The notes beneath the pieces were generated by a model. That model did no database searches. It saw only the letters and a program-made list of their open reading frames with translations, and was not told the origin of the DNA. This document shows positions 1 to 9,583 of a stretch of 46,411 nucleotides of DNA, in pieces; within the stretch, counting starts at the first letter, position 1; each line of letters starts with the position of its first letter. Location of the stretch: positions 1 through 46,411 of the forward strand of contig CATYIV010000016.1 of the NCBI GenBank assembly GCA_958407465.1. Reading direction: 5' to 3'. A program made the position numbers and the translations under genes. The DNA is from an uncultured Collinsella sp. (GTDB lineage Bacteria; Actinomycetota; Coriobacteriia; Coriobacteriales; Coriobacteriaceae).

Positions 1-62
1 GATTTGGAGAGTAACCCTGTGCCCGGCCGACGGGATCCCTAAGCCCGCCATGCTTCTTATGT

Positions 63-87
63 GCAGCAAAGCTAATGCTGCTAAAAT
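63..87 (+). promoter_or_regulatory. Possible ftsE promoter (extended -10)
   Basis: Bases 79-87 read TGCTAAAAT, an extended -10 (TG, one base, then TAAAAT), about 46 nt before the ftsE start. It overlaps a small inverted repeat, GCAGC/GCTGC, at 63-81. No convincing -35 is visible. Nothing codes in bases 1-132. Confidence 0.3.
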
Positions 88-132
88 ACAAAGCGCTCAT
101 GTAGTTTAAACGCACGACGATAAGGAGCACCA

Positions 133-1353
133 GTGGGTAACCACTTCCGTACCTCCGGTGCGGGCGATGATGCCCCCAAGACGCAGGCAGGCGTCCAGGG
201 CAGTCGTTTCGCCACTCCGGATTCAGAGGGCCAGCCTGTTGCTCAGGCCCCCGCTCAGCCGGCAGATCAGGCACAGCCGGCATCCGATCCCTTTGCCTAC
301 AATCCCACCAGCGATGTCGCGCTTTCCGGCACGGCGGGTTTTGAGCCCGTTCAGGCCGTGACCGCTCGCGTGGAGCAGCCTCAGGCTGGCGCCGCCACGC
401 CGCAGCCTACCATGGCCGGCATTCCCGACCCCATGGCCCCTGCGACGCCGGCTCCTCAGTCTGCGCAGTCCGGTCTCTTTGCCGCTATTCCCGACCCCAC
501 GCAGCCTGCTGCCCCGGTGGTCGAGAGCGATCAGGCCGCCGAGGTCGCAAGCCTCGATAACGCGCTCAACAACCCCGATTTTACGTCGGTGTTTGCGCCC
601 ATCGATCCGCAGGCCAGCCGCAAGAAGATGGCCAAGCAGGCCGGTGTCGAGCCCGTCATCCTTATGGAGCATGTCACCAAGATCTATCCGGCACAGCCCA
701 ACAAGCCCGCACTCGACGACATCAACATCGAGATCTATCCGGGCGAGTTCGTCTTCCTGGTCGGTCACTCCGGCTCGGGTAAGACCACGCTGCTGTCGAC
801 GCTCAACCGCGACGTCAAGCCGACGAGCGGCCGCATCCTGGTTGCCGGTCAGGACCTCATGAAGATCAAGAACCGCAAGGTTCCGTTCCTGCGCCGCCAG
901 ATTGGCGCCGTGTTCCAGGACTTTAAGCTTCTGCCGCAAAAAACCGCCTACGAAAACGTGGCGTTTGCCCTGCAGTGCATCGGCAAGCCCAAGGGCGTCA
1001 TTCGCAGCCAGGTGCCCGAGGTGCTGCGTCTGGTCGGTCTGGCCGATCAGATGGACTCGCTACCCGACCAGCTTTCCGGTGGCGAGCAGCAGCGCGTTGC
1101 CGTCGCCCGCGCTATGGTCAACCGTCCGCCGCTGCTGATCTGCGACGAGCCGACGGGCAACCTCGACCCGGCGATCTCGCTGGGCATCATGAAGCTGCTC
1201 GAGCGTATTAACCGCACCGGCACCACCGTGATCGTCGCCACGCACGACCGCGAGATGGTCGATAGCATGCACCGTCGCGTGATCGCCCTCGAGGGCGGCC
1301 ACGTTATCCGCGACCAGGAGAGGGGAGGTTACGGCAACTATGGCACCAACTAA
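133..1353 (+). CDS. ftsE: Cell-division ABC ATPase FtsE with long N-terminal extension
   Basis: FtsE is the cytoplasmic ATPase that, with FtsX, transmits ATP-driven changes to peptidoglycan hydrolases at the septum. The ABC core begins near residue 174. It carries Walker A GHSGSGKT (211-218), signature LSGGEQQ (314-320) and Walker B LLICDEPTGNLD. The family is usually about 225 residues; this protein is 406, because residues 1-170 form a Pro/Ala/Gln-rich low-complexity extension with no recognisable domain. The GTG start is supported by AAGGAG at 122-127, five nt upstream. An internal ATG at 628 would give a near-standard FtsE but has no good ribosome site. The stop overlaps ftsX by 14 nt, so the two are probably translationally coupled. 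Confidence 0.93.
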   Translation: MGNHFRTSGAGDDAPKTQAGVQGSRFATPDSEGQPVAQAPAQPADQAQPASDPFAYNPTSDVALSGTAGFEPVQAVTARVEQPQAGAATPQPTMAGIPDPMAPATPAPQSAQSGLFAAIPDPTQPAAPVVESDQAAEVASLDNALNNPDFTSVFAPIDPQASRKKMAKQAGVEPVILMEHVTKIYPAQPNKPALDDINIEIYPGEFVFLVGHSGSGKTTLLSTLNRDVKPTSGRILVAGQDLMKIKNRKVPFLRRQIGAVFQDFKLLPQKTAYENVAFALQCIGKPKGVIRSQVPEVLRLVGLADQMDSLPDQLSGGEQQRVAVARAMVNRPPLLICDEPTGNLDPAISLGIMKLLERINRTGTTVIVATHDREMVDSMHRRVIALEGGHVIRDQERGGYGNYGTN

Positions 1354-2260
1354 CGTGGGCTACTCCTTCAAAGAGGCAATCAGCCACTTCTTCCGTAACT
1401 GGACTACCTCGCTCGGCGCCGTCATCACGATCTTCCTTTCGCTGTTTATCATCGGCCTGTTCATCATGGGCTCCGCGATGCTGAACTCCGTGATCGGCAC
1501 CGTCGAGGATCAGGTTGTCATCAACGCGTTCATTAGCGATGACGCCGATCAGGCCGATGTTCAGGCTTTTGAGGCCGAGCTCAAGACGTGGAGCAACGTC
1601 AAGTCCGTGACCTATAAGGACAAGGACGACGCGCTGGCCGAGTATACGAGCAAGATGTCGGGTAACGCCGACGCCACCATGAGCGCGCTCGACGGCCAGA
1701 ACCCGCTGCCCGCCTCGTTTGCGATTGAGATGGACGATCCGTCCAAGGTCGAGAGCACGGCCAAGAAGCTCAAGAAGAATGCCGACTTCCAAAAGATCGC
1801 GGATGACGGCGACGTCAACGCGAGTGTGCTGTACGGCCAGGAGGAAGTGAGCCGCCTGTTCCAGGTGACCAACTACATCCGCATCGCCGCCGTGGTGCTC
1901 GTTGGCCTTCTGACCTTTATCGCATTCATCTTCATCAACAACACGATTCGCCTGTCCATCACGGCGCGTCGTCGTGAGATTGCGATTATGCGTCTGGTCG
2001 GCGCCAGCAACGGCTTCATTCGTGGCCCGTTTATCACCGAGGGCGTGCTGCAGGCCATTTTGGGCTCGCTGCTTTCCATCGGCGTTCTGGAGCTGCTGCG
2101 CAATCTGATGATTCCGCGTCTGCAGGAGAGCATCGGCTGGATGTCGTTTGCCCTGCCGATGCAGTACTACCTGGTGACCTATGCTGCGCTGATTCTGGTC
2201 GGCGTGATTATCGGTCTCTTTGGTTCTGCCATCGCCATGCGCCGCTACCTGCGCGTGTAG
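1340..2260 (+). CDS. ftsX: Cell-division membrane protein FtsX
   Basis: FtsX is the membrane partner of FtsE; its extracellular loop activates cell-wall hydrolases. The 306-residue protein has the family layout. There is a short cytoplasmic N-terminus (KEAISHFFRNW), TM1 at about 20-45, and an extracellular domain at about 45-170. Three C-terminal membrane segments follow, with the conserved RRREIAIMRLVGA stretch after TM2. The ATG lies inside the end of ftsE, preceded by AGGGGAGG. A strong terminator follows directly, so ftsEX appears to be a two-gene operon here. No truncation or unusual feature is seen. Confidence 0.93.
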   Translation: MAPTNVGYSFKEAISHFFRNWTTSLGAVITIFLSLFIIGLFIMGSAMLNSVIGTVEDQVVINAFISDDADQADVQAFEAELKTWSNVKSVTYKDKDDALAEYTSKMSGNADATMSALDGQNPLPASFAIEMDDPSKVESTAKKLKKNADFQKIADDGDVNASVLYGQEEVSRLFQVTNYIRIAAVVLVGLLTFIAFIFINNTIRLSITARRREIAIMRLVGASNGFIRGPFITEGVLQAILGSLLSIGVLELLRNLMIPRLQESIGWMSFALPMQYYLVTYAALILVGVIIGLFGSAIAMRRYLRV

Positions 2261-2285
2261 GCATGCCTGGAATTCATCCCTTCCA

Positions 2286-2318
2286 ACGGGTCGTCTCTTA
2301 TGGGGCGGCCCGTTTTTT
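2286..2318 (+). terminator. Intrinsic terminator after ftsX
   Basis: An 8-bp stem (2286-2293 with 2306-2313, one G-T pair) is followed by a run of T ending at 2318. It lies 25 nt after the ftsX stop. Confidence 0.8.
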
Positions 2319-2383
2319 GTCCCCTAGGGATCATTTGGGTAGACTCTTGGGATGTAAACGGCAATCGATAGTTAGGAGGCGCC

Positions 2384-4519
2384 ATGGGGCGCAATAACAA
2401 GCATAAGCGTGGAGCTCGCAATAAGCGCGGGCCGGTGCGCAGCGAACGCCGTCCGAGCCTGACCGGGCGCGTGCAGCTCCATGAGCACAGCGCCTACGTT
2501 GTAACCGAAAACGGCGACTACAAGGTCATGGGCCGCGGTAAGCGTGAGATCATGGACGGCGATACCGTTGCCGTGAGCATTAAGAACAGCCCGCATGGCG
2601 AGCGTCGCGCCGTGATCGAAGGCGTGGTTGAGCGCGCAGCCATAAGCGTGGTGGGCACGTACCAGACCGCCGGTCCGCTCGGTGTGATCGAGCCGCTCGA
2701 TTCGCGTCTGAAGGCCGACTTCTTCATTCTGCCCGAGGATACCTCGGCGGATCGTCTGGGCGTCCACCCGGGTGACGCTGTTGTCGCGCGCATTTTGACC
2801 TACCCGACGCGCCTGGAATCGGGTACCGTGACGATCGAACGCCGCATCGGCGGAGATGACGCGCCCGATTTGGGTGTTCAATATGTGATGGCGCGTTACG
2901 GCTATACCGATAGCTATCCCGAGGCCGCGCTGGACGAGGCCGAGGGGCTTTCGCTCGATGTGTCCGCGGCGCTTAAGGACCCGCTCCGCCGCGATCTGCG
3001 CGACCGCTTTGTCATCACGATCGACCCAGTCGACGCGCGCGACTTTGACGATGCCATTTCGTTGGAGCGCACGCCTGAGGGTGGCTACAAGCTGGGTGTG
3101 CATATCGCCGACGTTTCACGCTATGTGGCTTGGGACGGGCATATCGATCTTGAGGCTCGTCATCGTACGACATCGGTGTATCTGGCCGATCGTGTGCTTC
3201 CCATGCTGCCCGAACGCCTGTCCTGTGACCTGTGCTCGCTTCGCCCTGACGAGGACCGTCTTGCGTTTACCGTCGATATCGAGCTCGATGCGCAGGGTCG
3301 CGTGCGGCATTACGATCCGTACCCCAGCGTGATTCGCTCGCGTGTGCGTATGGACTATGACGGCGCCGAGGCGCTGCTGGTGCGTGCCGGCGCGGTTGAG
3401 TATTCGGTGCTGGAGGGTGCGGCCGAGGATGTTGCGGCTGCCGAGACCTCGCGCGAGGAAGCGCTTGAGCGCGGTCTTGCGTGCGAGGAGGCCGCCCGCG
3501 GCTACAACGTCGACCTCTGCGATTTCCTTGTCGCCGCTAACGAACTCGCCGAACTCCGCCGTCGTATTCGTCGCGCCCGCGGCTCAGTCGATTTTGACAC
3601 GGCCGAGATTCGCGCTCTATTGGATGAGGACGGAGTGCCCGTGCAGATTGTGGCGCGTGAGCGTTCGTGTGCCACGTCGCTTATCGAGGAGGCCATGCTG
3701 CTCGCCAACGAGTGCGTTGCAGAGTGGCTGGCAGACCGTGATATCGAGGCCTGCTATCGCGTGCATGAGGATCCGAGCCCCGATAGCCTGCACGGTGCCG
3801 CCGTTGCGCTGGCGCAGCTAGGCATCATCGACGATCGCCGTGCTGCCGGTATTGCCCTGGGGAGCCCCGATGAGCTGCAGGCTGCAGTTGATGCTGCCGC
3901 CGGTACGGCCAACGCACCGCTCGTCAACACGCTGCTTCTGCGCAGCATGCAGCGCGCGCTGTACAAGCCGCGCAACGAGGGCCACTTTGCGCTCGCCGCG
4001 CCGTGCTACTGTCACTTTACGAGTCCCATCCGTCGCTACCCCGATCTGGTGGTGCACCGCGTGCTCAAACTGCAGTTGGCCTATGAGCAGCTCGGCGGCA
4101 AGGACGCCTTGGTCCGTACGCCGCGGCTGATCGGCAAGGGGCGCGAGTCGCTGCCGCGCATTCTGCCGCAGATCTGCCGCGCATGCAGCGATGCCGAGCG
4201 CGCGGCAGATGCCGCCAGCCATGCGACGCAAAAGATCAAGATTGCCCAGTACTATGAGGACCGTCTGGGTGAGCGCTATGCCGGAACCGTCTCGTGGGTT
4301 AGCAGCATGGGCCTCTTTGTGCGCTTGGACCTAACACAGGTCGAGGGCCTGGTTTCAATTAAGAGCCTGGGCAACGAGTGGTTCGAGTTCGACGAGGACG
4401 CGCTTACGCTGACGGGCGCCGACACGGGGACTCGCTATGAACTGGGCCAGCGCGTGATTATCGAGGTCTCGCGCGTCAATACCACGCGTGGACACTTGGA
4501 CTTTAAGCTTATCCATTAG
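2384..4519 (+). CDS. rnr: Exoribonuclease R (RNase II/R family)
   Basis: This is a 3'-to-5' processive exoribonuclease that degrades structured RNA, including mRNA released by trans-translation. The 711-residue protein begins with a basic stretch and cold-shock/OB-like domains (about 20-170). The RNB catalytic domain follows, with Asp ligands at D214, D220, D222 and D223 in IDPVDARDFDDA. A C-terminal S1 domain (about 630-710) completes it. It lacks the N-terminal helix-turn-helix of the E. coli enzyme. The start has TAGGAGG six nt upstream. A terminator on each side makes it monocistronic. Its usual neighbour smpB lies 8.6 kb downstream. Confidence 0.92.
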   Translation: MGRNNKHKRGARNKRGPVRSERRPSLTGRVQLHEHSAYVVTENGDYKVMGRGKREIMDGDTVAVSIKNSPHGERRAVIEGVVERAAISVVGTYQTAGPLGVIEPLDSRLKADFFILPEDTSADRLGVHPGDAVVARILTYPTRLESGTVTIERRIGGDDAPDLGVQYVMARYGYTDSYPEAALDEAEGLSLDVSAALKDPLRRDLRDRFVITIDPVDARDFDDAISLERTPEGGYKLGVHIADVSRYVAWDGHIDLEARHRTTSVYLADRVLPMLPERLSCDLCSLRPDEDRLAFTVDIELDAQGRVRHYDPYPSVIRSRVRMDYDGAEALLVRAGAVEYSVLEGAAEDVAAAETSREEALERGLACEEAARGYNVDLCDFLVAANELAELRRRIRRARGSVDFDTAEIRALLDEDGVPVQIVARERSCATSLIEEAMLLANECVAEWLADRDIEACYRVHEDPSPDSLHGAAVALAQLGIIDDRRAAGIALGSPDELQAAVDAAAGTANAPLVNTLLLRSMQRALYKPRNEGHFALAAPCYCHFTSPIRRYPDLVVHRVLKLQLAYEQLGGKDALVRTPRLIGKGRESLPRILPQICRACSDAERAADAASHATQKIKIAQYYEDRLGERYAGTVSWVSSMGLFVRLDLTQVEGLVSIKSLGNEWFEFDEDALTLTGADTGTRYELGQRVIIEVSRVNTTRGHLDFKLIH

Positions 4520-4544
4520 CTAAATCCCGACTCGTGGCGAGAGA

Positions 4545-4580
4545 GCGGAGGGCGGTCTTTCGGGGCCGCCCTCCGCATTT
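4545..4580 (+). terminator. Terminator hairpin after rnr
   Basis: A perfect 11-bp GC stem (4545-4555 with 4566-4576) has a 10-nt loop and only a short T run after it, 25 nt past the rnr stop. Confidence 0.65.
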
Positions 4581-4651
4581 GAATAGTGGCTACCTTGCCG
4601 TCTGCTCGGCCGCCCGCTTACCTGCTATTTGAGAGGTAAAACCTACCAAAA

Positions 4652-4677
4652 TAAACCTGTCCCTTTTGGCAGGTTTA
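4652..4677 (+). repeat. Perfect inverted repeat ahead of recombinase gene
   Basis: TAAACCTG (4652-4659) and CAGGTTTA (4670-4677) form an 8-bp perfect inverted repeat around a 10-nt centre, ending 18 nt before the recombinase ATG. A smaller GGTA/TACC repeat lies at 4635-4647. This could be an autoregulatory operator or a recombination subsite; the sequence alone does not decide. Confidence 0.5.
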
Positions 4678-4695
4678 CAAGAAAGCGGGGATGAG

Positions 4696-5301
4696 ATGGC
4701 GACGGTGTACGGGTATGCGCGGGTGAGTTCGCGCGATCAGAATCTGAATCGGCAGCTGGATGCGCTGGGCGCCTATGGCGTGGGCTCAGCGAATATTTAT
4801 GCCGACCATGCGAGCGGCAAGGACTTCGATCGACCGCATTATCGCGAGCTGTTGCACGTCCTGGGAGACGGGGACGTGCTGGTGGTGCTTTCTATCGACC
4901 GACTTGGTCGTAATTACTCCGAGATTCTTGAGGAATGGCGACGCATTACCAAGGAGCTCGGGGTTGCCATTGTGGTGTTGGACATGCCATTGCTTGACAC
5001 GCGCGCTAGGGCCAGCGGCGCGCCGGATGTGACCAACACCCTGATTGCCGATATTGTGCTGCAACTGCTGAGCTACGTGGCGCAGGTGGAGCGCGAGAAT
5101 ATCCATCGGCGCCAAGCGGAGGGAATTGCAGCGGCGCGGGCGCGAGGGGTCCGTTTCGGTCGACCTCGCAAGCCGTGCCCTCCTCAGTTTGAGCTGGTGC
5201 GCGATAGCTATGAGGCAGGCGATATTACCCGCAGCCAGGCAGCAAAGTGCCTGGGCGTGTGCGTGGGGACGTTCGATCGCTGGATGCGCGAGGCGGGGTA
5301 G
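4696..5301 (+). CDS. Serine recombinase (resolvase/invertase family)
   Basis: This is a small serine site-specific recombinase that cuts and rejoins DNA through a phosphoserine link. The N-terminal catalytic domain begins VYGYARVSSRDQ with the likely nucleophile at Ser11. IDRLGRNYSEI and the long E-helix (about 105-135) follow. A C-terminal helix-turn-helix, with the FGRPRK linker and residues 165-201, binds DNA. At 201 residues it is close to the usual 180-200. I chose the ATG at 4696; a TTG at 4666 would extend it through the inverted repeat and is less likely. No transposase or invertible gene is adjacent, so it may be an orphan from a lost element. Confidence 0.85.
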   Translation: MATVYGYARVSSRDQNLNRQLDALGAYGVGSANIYADHASGKDFDRPHYRELLHVLGDGDVLVVLSIDRLGRNYSEILEEWRRITKELGVAIVVLDMPLLDTRARASGAPDVTNTLIADIVLQLLSYVAQVERENIHRRQAEGIAAARARGVRFGRPRKPCPPQFELVRDSYEAGDITRSQAAKCLGVCVGTFDRWMREAG

Positions 5302-5406
5302 GGGTTTGCGTCGCTTTGTCGCTTCCTGTTGCGATTCAAATTTTGATACGGTGACGATGCCATTTGGGGCTACACTCGCTGATATTCAAAAAAAGGAGGT
5401 TGGCCC

Positions 5407-5988
5407 TTGGCGCGCGTAAAACAAATAATCGGATGGACCGCGATTGTTCTGTTCGTTGCAACGCTGGCGGGCATCTGGGTGCTGACGGAGCAAAATGCGG
5501 TGGAGACGTCGTTGCTGAGCGAGTCCACCGCGCGTGTGGTGGAGGGTCAGGCTACGGGCGTTCAGGCTGCCGATGCCACGGGTGAAGCCCAGACAGAGAA
5601 CGGAATGACCGGGGGCGCCGATTCGGCTGCCTCGAATGTCCGGTCTGGCCGACTTGCTTCCATTCGCATGTGGGTGGGCACAAACGTCCGTCGCGTTGCC
5701 CATACCGTAGAGTTTTTCTTCGTCGGATTATTCGCCTCCGTGGTCGTGGTCTGCTTTTCCAGGCGTCCGTGGAGCGTATGCTCCCGTTGCGTGCCCGTAT
5801 TGCTCTTTTGCGCCGCCTGCTCCGTTGGCGATCAGGTACATAAGATCTTTGTTCCCGGCAGGCATTTCGACGTTATCGATTTAGGATTCGATGCTGCGGG
5901 CTATGTCACCGCCATGCTGTTGGTATTGCTGGCGGCGGCGTTGGTGCGCCATGCGACTCGGCCGATCGGCGCCCATGCGAGGCGCTAG
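5407..5988 (+). CDS. VanZ-like membrane protein
   Basis: The 193-residue protein has an N-terminal membrane segment (8-27) and an acidic Ala/Gly-rich extracytoplasmic loop (about 35-85). The VanZ-like core follows, with R..AHTVEFFFVGL, then SVGDQVHKIFVPGR and DVIDLGFDAAGY, and a final membrane helix. VanZ proteins are linked to low-level teicoplanin resistance, but most homologues have no known role. The start is TTG at 5407. It is chosen because AAGGAGGT (5393-5400), a full anti-16S match, lies six nt upstream and no ATG is better placed. It is followed by a terminator and appears to be a single-gene unit. Confidence 0.75.
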   Translation: MARVKQIIGWTAIVLFVATLAGIWVLTEQNAVETSLLSESTARVVEGQATGVQAADATGEAQTENGMTGGADSAASNVRSGRLASIRMWVGTNVRRVAHTVEFFFVGLFASVVVVCFSRRPWSVCSRCVPVLLFCAACSVGDQVHKIFVPGRHFDVIDLGFDAAGYVTAMLLVLLAAALVRHATRPIGAHARR

Positions 5989-6069
5989 CCGGTAACAAAC
6001 CCGTTTCTGATAATGCGACTTCGTTGAATTATTTTGTGTCGTGCGTATTTCCGAGCGGTCGGATTTGAG

Positions 6070-6096
6070 GGGCGAGCGGTAGAACGCTCGCCCTTT
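6070..6096 (+). terminator. Terminator after VanZ-like gene
   Basis: A perfect 9-bp stem, GGGCGAGCG (6070-6078) with CGCTCGCCC (6085-6093), has a 6-nt loop and is followed by TTT. Confidence 0.65.
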
Positions 6097-6118
6097 GTGC
6101 GCCACGATGCGGCACAAT

Positions 6119-6147
6119 GTACCGCAAAAGCTGTTTGTATCCGGTAC
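6119..6147 (+). promoter_or_regulatory. Inverted repeat upstream of RpiR-type regulator
   Basis: GTACCG (6119-6124) and CGGTAC (6142-6147) are perfectly inverted in the short leader before the regulator gene. They are a candidate autoregulatory operator. Six-base arms are short, so chance is possible. Confidence 0.25.
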
Positions 6148-6192
6148 GAATCGTTCGTTGGTCTTTAATTCTTCTCAACGGAGGTGTTTGAG

Positions 6193-7044
6193 ATGGCAAA
6201 CGGATTGCTTTTGCGGCTTCGCGAGCGTGAGCTCAGCGCGAGCCCGGCGGAACGCAATGTCATCGCATATGTAAGCGCTCATCCGCACGAGGTGGTCGGG
6301 CTGTCCGTCCGCGGTCTTGCCGATGTCACGTTCTCCTCGCCCTCGAGCATTTTGCGCTTTTGCAAGCGTTTGGGTTTTGCGGGCTACAAGGAGTTCCAGC
6401 GCGAACTGATTGCCGAGCTGGCGCTCTTAGGTGACAAGAAAGACGTAGCCCTCGAGGACATCTCCATGGATGACAGCGTCGAACGTATCGTGGGGAAGGT
6501 GATGAAAAGCAACGTGCGCACGATTGAGGCGACGGCGCGAACGCTCGATTACACCGTCTTGGAGCGATGCGCGGCCCGTCTTAAGCGGGCACGCGCGGTC
6601 AATCTGTTCGGTATTGGTGCTTCTCGTTTGGTCGCGCACGACCTGGCGCAAAAGCTCATGCGTGTCGACAAAGAGTGCCATCTGTACGACGACTGGCATG
6701 ATCAGCTCTTATGTGCCAAGAACATGCATGAGGGCGATATGGCAATCGCCTTTAGCTACTCGGGCTTGACGCAAGAGGTGCTGGACTGCACCGCCGAGGC
6801 TCAACGTCACAACTGTCCCGTTGTGGCCGTTACCAAAGTAGATGGATCATCCAAGCTTGCCACCATGGCCGATGCCGTGCTCGGCGTTGCTGCGAGTGAA
6901 CCCTTGGTCCGCAGCGGTGCCATGGCTTCGCGTATGGCCCAGCTTATGGTTGTCGATGCCCTGTACGCTGCTTACGTTGCCAGCGACTACGAACGGGCGA
7001 CGCATGTCATTAAACAAAACTACATCGAGAAACAGGAAAGATGA
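6193..7044 (+). CDS. RpiR/MurR-family transcriptional regulator
   Basis: This is a sugar-phosphate-sensing regulator, 283 residues long. It has an N-terminal RpiR helix-turn-helix (about 1-77, including VRGLADVTFSSPSSILRFCKRLGF) and a C-terminal SIS sugar-phosphate-binding domain (about 120-265, including FGIGASRLVAHDLAQKL and FSYSGLTQEVL). The ATG at 6193 has GGAGGT seven nt upstream; an in-frame GTG at 6184 lies inside that ribosome site. It is followed by murQ after 10 nt, which suggests it controls the MurNAc genes, with MurNAc-6-phosphate the natural ligand to test. The MurNAc specificity rests on context only. Confidence 0.88.
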   Translation: MANGLLLRLRERELSASPAERNVIAYVSAHPHEVVGLSVRGLADVTFSSPSSILRFCKRLGFAGYKEFQRELIAELALLGDKKDVALEDISMDDSVERIVGKVMKSNVRTIEATARTLDYTVLERCAARLKRARAVNLFGIGASRLVAHDLAQKLMRVDKECHLYDDWHDQLLCAKNMHEGDMAIAFSYSGLTQEVLDCTAEAQRHNCPVVAVTKVDGSSKLATMADAVLGVAASEPLVRSGAMASRMAQLMVVDALYAAYVASDYERATHVIKQNYIEKQER

Positions 7045-7054
7045 GGTGAATGAA

Positions 7055-7978
<924 letters not shown>

Positions 7979-8035
7979 GTGCGCGGCGTGAGCTGATATG
8001 ACATCCAGACGAGATACCCAATACAAGGAGGAGTT

Positions 8036-9466
8036 ATGACGAACAAAGAGCTGGCTCAAAAGCTGCTGGACCTTTTGGGCGGTAAAGACAACGTGCTGGC
8101 AAACGCGGCGTGCATGACGCGCCTGCGCGTGACCGTCAAAGACGCGGGCAACGTCGACACGGAGGGCATTAAGGCACTCGACGGCGTGATGGGCCTGGTC
8201 GAGGACGACACGATGCAGATCGTGCTGGGTCCGGGCAAGGTGAATAAGGTGCTCGAGGAGTTCTCCAAGCTCACTGGCCTTGCGAAAGGCGTTGCCGATG
8301 AGAGCGTGGTTGACGCTGCGGCCACAAACAAGGCCGCGCAGAAGGCCAAGTACGAGTCTAAGCCGGTTCAGGCCTTCCTCAAGAAGATTTCCAATGTCTT
8401 CGTCGCCCTGCTTCCCGGCATCATTGCGGCTGGCCTTATCAACGGTATCTGCAACGTCATTAACGTTTCGACGGCAGGCGCGCTTGCAGGCGAGTGGTGG
8501 TACCAGGGCATTCGTTCCATGGGCTGGGCCCTGTTTGCCTATCTGCCCATCTTGGTGGGCTATAACGCGGCACGTGAGTTTGGTGGCTCCGCTGCGCTGG
8601 GCGGCATCGCCGGCATGATGTGTATCGCCAACAGCGCCATGCCCCTGCTTGCGCCTGGCGCGGCTGATCCTGCCGCTGCCATTCTGCTGCCGCTCACCAG
8701 TGCGCAGTACAACCCTGCAGCGGGCGGCATGATCGCGGCTCTCATCGCTGGCGCATTTTTTGCCTGGATGGAGCGTCAGATTCGCAAGGTTATGCCCAAC
8801 GCACTCGACACGTTCTTGTCCCCGCTGCTGGTGCTCATCATCGGCGCCTTTGCTCTGATGCTCGTCATCCAGCCGGTTGGCGCATGGCTGACGACTGCCA
8901 TCTTTAGCGTTTTGACCTTTATCTTCGAGAAGCTGGGCGTCCTGGGCGGCTATATCCTGTCGGCAGGCTTCTTGCCGCTGGTGTCCGTCGGCCTGCATCA
9001 GGCGCTCACGCCGATCCACGCCATGCTCAACGATCCCGACGGCGCTACCAAGGGTATCAATTACCTACTTCCCATCCTTATGATGGCTGGCGGCGGCCAG
9101 GTCGGTGCCGGTTTGGCGCTGTACTTTAAGACCAAGAACGCCAAGCTCAAGAAGTACGTCGCAGAGTCCATCCCCGTTGGAATCCTGGGTGTGGGCGAGC
9201 CTCTGATGTATGCTGTTACGCTGCCGCTCGTTCGTCCGTTTGTGACGGCCTGCCTGGGTGCCGGATTTGGCGGCGCGCTCGCGGCGCTGCTTCACATCGG
9301 CACGGTTTCTCAGGGCGTTTCCGGTCTGTTTGGCCTGCTGATCGTCGTTCCTGGCCAGCAGCTCGGCTACGTTGCCGCTATGCTGCTTGCCTATGCCGCC
9401 GGCTTTGTCCTGACGTGGTTCTTCGGTGTCGACGAGCAGAAGATCAACGAGTTCTTTGGCGAGTAG
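8036..9466 (+). CDS. murP: PTS EIIBC permease, N-acetylmuramic acid type (MurP-like)
   Basis: This imports and phosphorylates a sugar. The EIIB domain (about 1-85) carries the phosphorylated cysteine C26 in AACMTRLRV, and the EIIC membrane domain of the glucose superfamily follows (about 105-476). It is a 476-residue BC protein with no EIIA domain, like MurP, which borrows a glucose-type EIIA. The gene at 35105 encodes such an EIIA and could serve it (inference). The start has AAGGAGGAG just upstream. The MurNAc or MurNAc-GlcNAc substrate is assigned from the neighbours murQ and mupG. The EIIB motif has Ala before Cys instead of the more common Asn. Confidence 0.88.
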   Translation: MTNKELAQKLLDLLGGKDNVLANAACMTRLRVTVKDAGNVDTEGIKALDGVMGLVEDDTMQIVLGPGKVNKVLEEFSKLTGLAKGVADESVVDAAATNKAAQKAKYESKPVQAFLKKISNVFVALLPGIIAAGLINGICNVINVSTAGALAGEWWYQGIRSMGWALFAYLPILVGYNAAREFGGSAALGGIAGMMCIANSAMPLLAPGAADPAAAILLPLTSAQYNPAAGGMIAALIAGAFFAWMERQIRKVMPNALDTFLSPLLVLIIGAFALMLVIQPVGAWLTTAIFSVLTFIFEKLGVLGGYILSAGFLPLVSVGLHQALTPIHAMLNDPDGATKGINYLLPILMMAGGGQVGAGLALYFKTKNAKLKKYVAESIPVGILGVGEPLMYAVTLPLVRPFVTACLGAGFGGALAALLHIGTVSQGVSGLFGLLIVVPGQQLGYVAAMLLAYAAGFVLTWFFGVDEQKINEFFGE

Positions 9467-9533
9467 TTTGATATCGCGATCCGTGTTGCTCGGGGCTCGC
9501 GGAGCGCGGCAGATTTCTTGATGATATGGTTGT

Positions 9534-9567
9534 GCCGGCGGGGCTAACTGCTCCGCCGGCCTTTTTT
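9534..9567 (+). terminator. Strong terminator between murP and mupG
   Basis: A 10-bp GC-rich stem, GCCGGCGGGG (9534-9543) with CTCCGCCGGC (9551-9560, one G-T pair), has a 7-nt loop and then CTTTTTT. The ribosome site of mupG (AAAGGAG, 9568-9574) starts directly after the T run. Confidence 0.85.
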
Positions 9568-9583
9568 AAAGGAGCGTTGAAGC

